Source: Oscillospiraceae bacterium (lineage in GTDB: Bacteria > Bacillota > Clostridia > Oscillospirales > Oscillospiraceae). From it: DNA of 21,260 nucleotides. Positions 15,420-21,260 of this stretch are shown here, one piece after another. Both the position numbers and the translations under genes were made by a program. The stretch is taken from contig JAEDLP010000018.1 of the NCBI GenBank assembly GCA_016295225.1, positions 1-21,260 on the forward strand. Reading direction: 5' to 3'. The number at the start of each line of letters is the position of its first letter. Position 1 is the stretch's first letter. The notes under the pieces are model-generated. The model searched no databases. It had not been told where the DNA came from and saw only the letters and a list, made by a program, of their open reading frames with translations.

Positions 15420-16727
15420 ATGAGCGAAAAGAAAGCACCCGAGCAGAAGCGCGAAAAAATCAAGCTGGTCCACGTCACCGAGGAGCAGATCCAGGCCGGC
15501 AAGGCTGAACTGATGAAGATCGTGGCCGGCACCAGCGGCGCAGAGAAGCTGGCCGACATGCTGGAAAAGGGCAAGAAGAAGGGCCGTCTGTCCTCCAGCG
15601 AACTCATGGAAGCTCTGGAGGACGTCCCCCTGGACTCCGAGCAGATGGACAAGATCTACGACGTGCTGGAGAACATGGGCATTGATACCACCGGCGAGGC
15701 CTATCTGCCTGACCTGAACCCGGATGATATCATGCCTCCCCTGGAGGAGATCGAGGAGATCCCCGAGGAGGAGATCGTTGACCCCAACACCCTGGTGGAC
15801 TCCTTCGGCATCGACGACCCCGTCCGCATGTACCTGAAGGAGATCGGTAAGGTGGACCTGCTCACCAGCGAGCAGGAGGTGGCTCTGGCCCAGGCCATGG
15901 TGGCCGGCCAGGAGGCCAAGGAGCAGTTGGAAGAGATGAAGGCCGAGGGCATCGAGCTGCCCGACGACGCCCGCAGAGAAATGGAAAAGCTGGTCAAGGC
16001 CGGCGAGCGGGCCAAGCAGAACCTGGCCGAGGCCAACCTCCGTCTGGTGGTCTCCATTGCCAAGCGTTACGTGGGCCGCGGCATGCTCTTCCTGGACCTG
16101 ATCCAGGAGGGCAACCTGGGCCTCATCAAGGCTGTGGAGAAGTTCGATTACACCAAGGGCTATAAGTTCTCTACTTACGCCACCTGGTGGATTCGGCAGG
16201 CCATCACCCGGGCCATCGCCGACCAGGCCAGAACCATCCGCATCCCCGTCCACATGGTGGAGACCATCAACAAGGTCATCCGAGTATCCCGGCAGCTCCT
16301 CCAGGAGCTGGGCCACGACCCCACCCCCGAGGAGATCTCCGAGGAGATGAATATGCCTGTGGACAAGGTTCGTGAGATCCTCAAGATCGCCCAGGAGCCT
16401 GTCAGCCTGGAGACCCCCATCGGCGAGGAGGAGGACTCCCACCTGGGCGACTTCATCCCCGACGAGGATGCCTCCGAGCCCTCCGAGGCGGCCTCCTTCA
16501 CCCTGCTGAAGGAACAGCTGGTGGAGGTTCTGAGTACCCTGACCCCCAGAGAGGAAAAGGTCCTGAAGCTGCGCTTCGGCATCGAGGATGGCCGCACCCG
16601 CACGCTGGAAGAGGTGGGCAAGGAATTCAACGTCACCCGTGAACGTATCCGTCAGATCGAGGCCAAGGCCCTGCGGAAGCTCCGTCACCCCAGCCGCTCC
16701 AAGAAGCTGAAGGATTTCCTGAACTGA
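15420..16727 (+). CDS. rpoD: Housekeeping RNA polymerase sigma factor (SigA/RpoD)
   Basis: This primary sigma factor directs RNA polymerase to most promoters, including the -10/-35 promoters in this window. Of 435 residues, 1-80 resemble region 1.1. Region 1.2 starts at DPVRMYLKEIG (133-143). Region 2 holds NLRLVVSIAKRYVGRGM and the -10-recognising TYATWWIRQAI (252-262). Region 4.2 is a helix-turn-helix with TLEEVGKEFNVTRERIRQI (395-413) for the -35 box. Compared with B. subtilis SigA from memory, about 30 extra charged residues lie at roughly 170-200, between regions 1.2 and 2.1. The ATG at 15420 is chosen because AGGAG (15406-15410) lies 9 bases upstream; the ATG at 15411 directly abuts that site. 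It ends 13 bases before a permease gene. Confidence 0.97.
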   Translation: MSEKKAPEQKREKIKLVHVTEEQIQAGKAELMKIVAGTSGAEKLADMLEKGKKKGRLSSSELMEALEDVPLDSEQMDKIYDVLENMGIDTTGEAYLPDLNPDDIMPPLEEIEEIPEEEIVDPNTLVDSFGIDDPVRMYLKEIGKVDLLTSEQEVALAQAMVAGQEAKEQLEEMKAEGIELPDDARREMEKLVKAGERAKQNLAEANLRLVVSIAKRYVGRGMLFLDLIQEGNLGLIKAVEKFDYTKGYKFSTYATWWIRQAITRAIADQARTIRIPVHMVETINKVIRVSRQLLQELGHDPTPEEISEEMNMPVDKVREILKIAQEPVSLETPIGEEEDSHLGDFIPDEDASEPSEAASFTLLKEQLVEVLSTLTPREEKVLKLRFGIEDGRTRTLEEVGKEFNVTRERIRQIEAKALRKLRHPSRSKKLKDFLN

Positions 16728-16740
16728 GAGAGAACCGAGT

Positions 16741-17514
16741 ATGACACTGACCCTCCTTCATTTTGTGATCGTGTGCCCGCTGGTCTTTCTGGGCGGTTTT
16801 GTGGACGCGGTGGCAGGTGGAGGAGGGTTGATTTCCCTCCCGGCCTATCTGATCGCCGGGGTTCCGCCCCACAACGCCATCGCCACCAACAAGCTCAGCT
16901 CGGCCATGGGGACCACCCTCACCACTGTGCGCTTCGCCCGGAAGGGATTCATCCCCTGGAGGCAGGCCGCCGTCTGCGTGGTCTTTGCTTTCATCGGGTC
17001 TTCCCTGGGGGCCAAGCTGGCCCTGCGCCTGGACCCGGAGATCTTTACCCTTTTGATGCTGGTGATCCTGCCCCTGGTGGCGGTCTACGTTCTCCGGGGG
17101 AAATCCCTGGGACAGGGGGAGCAGACGCCGTGCAGCCCCCGGAAGACCCTGCTGGTGGGCTCTCTGGCGGCCCTGGTTATCGGCGGCTACGACGGCTTTT
17201 ACGGTCCCGGCACCGGAACCTTCCTGCTGCTGGCCCTCACCGGCCTGGCCCACATGGAATTGACCCGGGCCAACGGTGTCACCAAGGCCATCAACCTGAC
17301 CACCAACCTGTCTGCCCTGGCGGTCTTTCTGCTGGGCGGCAAGGTCCTGCTGCCCCTGGGCCTGGTGGCGGGCTGCTTCGGCATTTTGGGCAACTACCTG
17401 GGAACCCGCTTCTTCATCCAGGGCGGCGTAAAATTTGTGAAGCCCGTCATCCTGGTGGTGCTGACCATCTTCTTCGTGAAAGTCATCCTCCAGGTTTTGG
17501 GGATTTCGGCATGA
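16741..17514 (+). CDS. TSUP family (TauE/SafE-type) membrane permease
   Basis: The 257-residue, highly hydrophobic protein has about eight predicted membrane segments. It shows the two-fold TSUP layout: an N-terminal half with GGFVDAVAGGGGLISLPAYL and NKLSSAMGT, and a C-terminal half with the related GGYDGFYGPGTGTFLLL and ANGVTKAINLTTNLSAL. TSUP proteins move sulfite, sulfoacetate, thiosulfate or other small organic anions; the substrate cannot be told here. The start has only a weak GAGAGA site at 16726-16731, and the gap to rpoD is 13 bases, so translation may rely on read-through from rpoD. A strong terminator follows. Having a permease as the last gene of the primase-sigma operon is the odd point. 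Confidence 0.9.
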   Translation: MTLTLLHFVIVCPLVFLGGFVDAVAGGGGLISLPAYLIAGVPPHNAIATNKLSSAMGTTLTTVRFARKGFIPWRQAAVCVVFAFIGSSLGAKLALRLDPEIFTLLMLVILPLVAVYVLRGKSLGQGEQTPCSPRKTLLVGSLAALVIGGYDGFYGPGTGTFLLLALTGLAHMELTRANGVTKAINLTTNLSALAVFLLGGKVLLPLGLVAGCFGILGNYLGTRFFIQGGVKFVKPVILVVLTIFFVKVILQVLGISA

Positions 17515-17520
17515 TCCGGT

Positions 17521-17559
17521 AAAAACGCCGGCTGTCCTTGGGGACGGCCGGCGTTTTTT
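17521..17559 (+). terminator. Intrinsic terminator of the dgt-dnaG-rpoD-permease operon
   Basis: ACGCCGGCTGTCC (17525-17537) pairs with GGACGGCCGGCGT (17542-17554) around a TTGG loop, with one T-G wobble. A run of A precedes and a run of T follows (T6 at 17554-17559). Confidence 0.95.
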
Positions 17560-17604
17560 GAAACGTAGAATAAGAATCTCTCATGGTCGGGGGAAAAATC
17601 TATC

Positions 17605-17652
17605 TTTACATTTTTTGACTAATATTGTACCATAATGATACCGAGATAAAAT
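17605..17652 (+). promoter_or_regulatory. Promoter region of the STAS-adenylase gene with an operator-like dyad
   Basis: Two promoter readings are possible. One is TTTACA (17605-17610), 17 bases, TACCAT (17628-17633). The other is TTGTAC (17625-17630), 16 bases, TAAAAT (17647-17652). A near-palindrome, GTACCAT-A-ATGATAC (17627-17641), with one mismatch between its 7-base arms, overlaps the first -10 and the second spacer. It is a reasonable repressor site; no regulator gene adjoins. Confidence 0.45.
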
Positions 17653-17688
17653 ACTAAGGAAACTTTTCGTTCATAAAGGGGGCCCACC

Positions 17689-19572
17689 ATGATACTTCAC
17701 GTTCAACAGCACGAGAGCCAGTGCATCATTACCATTGAGGGGCGGATCGATCCCCACACCTGCCCGATCCTCCATGAGAAGACCCAAACGCTGGACTACG
17801 ACGCCATCCAGGAGCTGATTTTTGACTTCCGGGATGTGGTCTACGTGTCCGCCGCCGGCCTGCGGGAGCTTCTGGTCATCCGAAAGCGGATGGGGCCGGA
17901 AAAGATGGTGAAGATCATCCATGCCAGCGAGGCGGTCTATCAGGCCGTCCGGTCGGCGGGTCTGGACCATTTGCTGGACATGACCAGACTGCCCCAGACC
18001 GAGCAGCCCCGGCACCGCTACCAGTCCTTCCACGAGCTTCTCCAGGAGAAGATGGACCGGTGCCCCAACGCCACCTTCCTGGTGGCCGACCGCCGGTACA
18101 CCTGGCGGGACATTGAGCAGACCGCCCAGATCATCGCCAAGGATCTCCAGCGGCTGGGGGTCTATAAGGGGAGTCACGTGGCCCTGTGCGGGGCCAACTC
18201 CCCCAACTGGATCATGACCTTCTTCGCCATCCAGAAGCTGGGGGCGGTGGCCATGCTCATCAACTACGACCTGAAGGCCAAGGAGATTATCCAGTTGGCC
18301 CAGATCGGCGACATCACCCACTTCTGCATGGGCGACATGCCTGCGGTGGGCCAGCGGGAGGCCTTTGCCGACGAGCTGGCCGGCCCCGACTCCCGTATCC
18401 GCTGGGTCTATGACATGAGCAGTCAGGTGGACTTCTCCAAGCGGTATGGGGAGTACGAGAGCCTGGTGGGGCAGTTCCAGGAGAAGGTGGAGGCCGATGA
18501 CGCGTCGGTGGTCATTTTCAGTTCCGGGACCACCGGCAAGCCCAAGGGGGTCCTCCTGTCGGCCTACAACGTCCTCAACGCGGCGGCGGCCACGGCGGAG
18601 AACACCCGCCTGACCGCCCGGGACAGAAACTGCCAGATCCTGCCCCTGTTCCACATCTTCGGCTTTACCGGCTGCCTCTTCGCCTGCGCCATCGCCGGGG
18701 CGGAGATCCACATCCCCAAAAACATGCGGACGGAGACCATTCTCTCCCTCATCCAGCGGGAGCAGTGCACCGTCCTCCACTCGGTCCCCACCATGATGCT
18801 GGCCCTGGTCCACAGCAAGGAGTTCACCAGCGAAAAGGTGGCCTCCGTCCGGTGCAGCCTGCTGGGGGGCGCCGCCGCCACCGAGGCCCAGGTGGTGATG
18901 CTTCAGAAGCACTTCCCCAACAACCACTTCATGGCGGCCTACGGCCTGACCGAGCTGGCCATCGCCACAGAGAGCGACTACGAGGACACCCTGGAGCACG
19001 TGGCCACCACCATCGGCAAGCCCCTGGCCAACATCCAGGTCTCCGTCCGGGACATGACCACCGGCCGGGAGTGCAAGCGGGACGGCTCGGAGACCGGCGA
19101 GATCCTGCTGAAGGGCTTTAACATGATGGTCTGCTACTACAAGCTGGAGCTGGACCGCCAGGACTTCAACGACGAGGGCTGGCTGTGCACCGGCGACCTG
19201 GGCTATATCGACCAGGAGGGGTATATCCACCTGGTGGGCCGGAAGAAGGAGATCATCATCCGGGGCGGCGAGAACATTATCCCCAACGAGATCGCCTCCG
19301 CCATCTCCGAGCACGAGGCCATCGCCGACGTGAAGGTCCTGGGTCTGCCCGACGCCTTTTATGGCGAGATCGTGGGGGCGGCTATCCTCCTCAAGAACGG
19401 CGCGGCGTTCGAGGAAGAGGAGATGCGGGCCTTCCTGGAGCCTCGTCTGGCAAAGTACAAGATCCCCGCCCACTTCGTGGTCTACGACGCCTTCCCCTCC
19501 TTCTCCACCGGCAAGATCAACATGCTGGAGCTGAAGAAGGACATGATCGAGAAAACCGGCGCCAAGGCATAA
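17689..19572 (+). CDS. STAS domain fused to an acyl-CoA-synthetase-type AMP-forming ligase
   Basis: The C-terminal part (about residues 106-627) is an adenylate-forming enzyme of the fatty-acyl-CoA synthetase class, expected to activate a carboxylic acid with ATP and pass it to CoA or a carrier protein. Motifs are complete: P-loop SSGTTGKPKG (278-287), YGLTE (418-422), TGDLG with Asp503, GRKKEIIIRGGENI, and the catalytic Lys609 in STGKIN. Residues 1 to about 98 form a STAS domain: short strands around IEGRID, then FDFRDVVYVSAAGLREL (45-61), the anti-sigma-antagonist-type core. In classical antagonists the phosphorylated Ser is two residues before the Gly; here that residue is Ala55, with Ser54 one earlier. 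The start follows AAAGGGGG (17676-17683). It is monocistronic. Domain assignments are firm; substrate and the STAS role are unknown. Confidence 0.92.
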   Translation: MILHVQQHESQCIITIEGRIDPHTCPILHEKTQTLDYDAIQELIFDFRDVVYVSAAGLRELLVIRKRMGPEKMVKIIHASEAVYQAVRSAGLDHLLDMTRLPQTEQPRHRYQSFHELLQEKMDRCPNATFLVADRRYTWRDIEQTAQIIAKDLQRLGVYKGSHVALCGANSPNWIMTFFAIQKLGAVAMLINYDLKAKEIIQLAQIGDITHFCMGDMPAVGQREAFADELAGPDSRIRWVYDMSSQVDFSKRYGEYESLVGQFQEKVEADDASVVIFSSGTTGKPKGVLLSAYNVLNAAAATAENTRLTARDRNCQILPLFHIFGFTGCLFACAIAGAEIHIPKNMRTETILSLIQREQCTVLHSVPTMMLALVHSKEFTSEKVASVRCSLLGGAAATEAQVVMLQKHFPNNHFMAAYGLTELAIATESDYEDTLEHVATTIGKPLANIQVSVRDMTTGRECKRDGSETGEILLKGFNMMVCYYKLELDRQDFNDEGWLCTGDLGYIDQEGYIHLVGRKKEIIIRGGENIIPNEIASAISEHEAIADVKVLGLPDAFYGEIVGAAILLKNGAAFEEEEMRAFLEPRLAKYKIPAHFVVYDAFPSFSTGKINMLELKKDMIEKTGAKA

Positions 19573-19589
19573 TCATTCCCAAAAGAAAG

Positions 19590-19629
19590 AACCCCTGTCT
19601 GCTGTGCTTCCACGGTGGACAGGGGTTTT
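19590..19629. terminator. Shared terminator between convergent genes
   Basis: AACCCCTGTC (19590-19599) pairs with GACAGGGGTT (19618-19627), with partial pairing of GTG and CAC inside. T4 follows on the plus strand; on the minus strand the stem is followed by the T-rich CTTTCTTTT. It sits between the plus-strand adenylase and a minus-strand gene ending at 19634 and probably serves both. Confidence 0.82.
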
Positions 19630-19633
19630 GTCG

Positions 19634-20452
19634 TCATTTGGGGACTTCGGTGATGTAGGGGCCCACCTGGACGGCGGCTACGTCGGCCAGGTTTACAGGG
19701 ATGCGGAACTGCTTCCGGGCGTTGTTGCTGCCGCTGCCGGAGGCGTTGGTCGGGATGGGCTGGCCGCTTTCGTCCAGAAGCTGGAGGGAGGAGAGGAAGG
19801 CGGCGGGAGCATCGTAGTGATCCTGCCAGTCCCAGAGGGTGGCGTTCATGGCGAAGGCCGAGAAATTGCAGGTGCCTTTCATATTGCCCTGATCGTCCTT
19901 GACATCCACATACTTCACCGTGCCCTCGTTCTCGACGGTCCAGGTGAAGGTGTGGGTGGCGTCAAAGACGGGGGTTCCGTCCCGCTGGAAGCCGTCGATG
20001 GTGAAGGTGACCTCCGTGCCGGGTGTTACGATCTCCTTGTCGAAGCCGAAGCTGTTGACGCAGACCAGGGTGGTCTCGTCCTCATCCAGGGTTTCCCAGG
20101 TACTGCTCTGGGAGGAGGCGAGAAGGGTCTTTCCATCGGCGGAGAGGGTGACAGCCCCGGGGGCCAGGCCCTCCAGGTCGGTGCCGGCGGGGAAAATGGC
20201 AGTGTAGGCCACATAGAGGGTCATGGCATCCCCCAGGGTCTGACTCACATGGACCTCCACACCCTGGTCCGAAGCGGTCTGGTCTATGGTCTGGAGGGCG
20301 GCGGCCAGGGCCTCCGGGGAGAGGATTTCCAGGTTCAGCCCGGCGTGATTGGTCAAAATCTCATCGGGCTGAGGGGCAGAGGAGGTGTCGGTACAGCCGG
20401 TGAGGGCCAGAAGAAGACCCAGCAGGGGAAGGAGAAGTCGAAAGCGGTTCAT
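19634..20452 (-). CDS. Predicted lipoprotein, paralog of its upstream neighbour
   Basis: The 272-residue protein starts with a lipoprotein signal: Met-Asn-Arg, a Leu-rich stretch and the lipobox LTGC, with the acylated Cys at residue 20. It is therefore probably anchored to the outer face of the membrane. The mature part has VHVSQTLGDAMTLYVAY, then a beta-rich region with HTFTWTVENEG and LQLLDESGQPI. The same order of blocks occurs in the upstream gene, so they are duplicates. The YVAY/WTVENEG pattern recalls extracytoplasmic domains such as DUF4179 found in clostridial anti-sigma-type proteins, but I cannot confirm that. AAAGGAG (minus strand, 20459-20465) lies 6 bases before the ATG. The gap to the upstream paralog is 18 bases, so they form one operon. 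Confidence 0.82.
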   Translation of the reverse strand: MNRFRLLLPLLGLLLALTGCTDTSSAPQPDEILTNHAGLNLEILSPEALAAALQTIDQTASDQGVEVHVSQTLGDAMTLYVAYTAIFPAGTDLEGLAPGAVTLSADGKTLLASSQSSTWETLDEDETTLVCVNSFGFDKEIVTPGTEVTFTIDGFQRDGTPVFDATHTFTWTVENEGTVKYVDVKDDQGNMKGTCNFSAFAMNATLWDWQDHYDAPAAFLSSLQLLDESGQPIPTNASGSGSNNARKQFRIPVNLADVAAVQVGPYITEVPK

Positions 20453-20470
20453 AGAATACTCCTTTCTCGG

Positions 20471-21260
20471 TCACTGAAAGGTTCCGGTGAAGTTCTCGGT
20501 TTGGATGGTTTGCACTGTGCCGGGGCCAATGGGAGCGTAGAACTGGGCGTAAAAGACGCCATTGCCGCCCTGCCAGCCCATGAATCCCTGGAGAGGATTG
20601 CCATCAGCGTCCAGGAGCTGAAGGGCCTCCGCCAAGGCAGTCCACTGGTTGTGGGTCCAATCGTCCGTCCGGGGAAGGTCCAGGGTCAGGAGGAAGGAGG
20701 AGAGGGCGGCGCTGCCGACGGTGCGTCCTGTCTGGTCCACCAGGTCGGCCTGAGCGAAAAACCCTTCGTTTTCTACCGTCCAGGTGAACGCATAGACGCT
20801 GCCTGTGGCGGGGTCCTTCACCAGCAGAGAGACCTCCTGCCCGGTGAGACATGGGCTCAGAAAATCAAATTCCGCCAGATAGGACATGGTGTTTTCCTGG
20901 GTCTGGGCACCGTTGGTCCCGACGTTGATCAGACCGGATATCTCCTCCGCTTGGCTGGGGTCGTCCACGGCCCCCTTTGCCAGCTGGACAGTAGGAAACT
21001 CCGTGGGGTCCGCCTGTTCGGGATAGACCACATCAAAGGCCACATAGAGGCTTCGGCTGTCACCCAACGTCTGGCTGACCCGCACCGTGACCCCGTCTTG
21101 GGTGCTCTCCTGGTTGATGGTCTGCAAAGCCCGGTTCAGGGTCTCGGTGCTCAGGCCGCTCAGGTCGAAGTAGGCGTGGAAGGGGTCTGCCTGGACCTGG
21201 TCTGCAGTGGGGGGCTCCGGGGCGGGGACGGATTCCTCTTGGGCGGCCCCTCCGCCGCCG
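20471..21260 (-). CDS. Exported-type protein, tandem paralog, N-terminus outside window
   Basis: The reading frame stays open to the window edge, giving at least 263 residues. The first in-window start-like codon, a TTG at 21127, falls inside a conserved block (RALQTINQE), so it is not the real start. The visible beginning is Gly/Ala-rich, then a Pro/Glu-rich linker (about 25 residues), the kind of tether found after a lipobox or membrane anchor. The body matches the downstream lipoprotein block by block: VRVSQTLGDSRSLYVAF against VHVSQTLGDAMTLYVAY, YAFTWTVENEG against HTFTWTVENEG, and LQLLDADGNPL against LQLLDESGQPI. Function is unknown. Whether it has a lipobox or an N-terminal anti-sigma segment depends on sequence beyond 21260. 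Confidence 0.78.
   Translation of the reverse strand, partial: GGGGAAQEESVPAPEPPTADQVQADPFHAYFDLSGLSTETLNRALQTINQESTQDGVTVRVSQTLGDSRSLYVAFDVVYPEQADPTEFPTVQLAKGAVDDPSQAEEISGLINVGTNGAQTQENTMSYLAEFDFLSPCLTGQEVSLLVKDPATGSVYAFTWTVENEGFFAQADLVDQTGRTVGSAALSSFLLTLDLPRTDDWTHNQWTALAEALQLLDADGNPLQGFMGWQGGNGVFYAQFYAPIGPGTVQTIQTENFTGTFQ

Noticed and set aside
17848..17862. Reading the STAS core as a normal phosphorylatable anti-sigma antagonist
   Set aside because: Aligned on the glycine, the expected phosphoserine position holds alanine, and no anti-sigma kinase gene is nearby.
17671..19473. 600-codon minus-strand frame opposite the STAS-adenylase gene
   Set aside because: The plus strand encodes full adenylase motifs; the antisense translation is low-complexity.

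Overview
The window is ordinary, gene-dense chromosome from a GC-rich Clostridia. The Firmicutes-type sets (addBA nuclease, dgt-dnaG-rpoD run, AAGGAGG ribosome sites, class II aldolase, PPi-type phosphofructokinase) suggest an Oscillospiraceae gut anaerobe, perhaps near Flavonifractor or Lawsonibacter; that placement is inference. I saw no tRNA, rRNA, CRISPR, insertion sequence or phage gene, and every non-coding gap is under 200 bases.

Layout. 1-1870: two consecutive glycolytic enzymes are transcribed divergently: a PPi-type phosphofructokinase (minus, cut by the window edge) and class II fructose-bisphosphate aldolase (plus). Between them, two extended -10 promoters appear to share one palindromic TTGCAA as the -35 box of both. 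1957-9533: a single-pass membrane protein of unknown function leads an operon with addB and addA, the double-strand-break end-processing complex. 9549-9882: rpmE (ribosomal protein L31) stands alone with its own promoter, a possible leader hairpin and a strong terminator. 10033-12531: flavin reductase-like protein, hflX and a YigZ/IMPACT-family protein.

12630-17514: dgt, dnaG, rpoD and a TSUP-family permease form a macromolecular-synthesis operon (dNTP control, primase, housekeeping sigma factor) closed by a strong terminator. 17689-19572: a free-standing gene fuses an N-terminal STAS domain to a complete acyl-CoA-synthetase-type adenylating enzyme, with a near-palindromic operator candidate in its promoter region. 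This is the most unusual item here. 19634-21260: on the minus strand, two tandem paralogous exported proteins, one a lipoprotein; the second runs off the window and is longer than its nearest in-window start codon suggests.

The best leads are the STAS-adenylase fusion, the shared -35 divergent promoter, the rpmE leader hairpin and the duplicated envelope-protein pair. The many long antisense reading frames look like by-products of GC-rich codon use.
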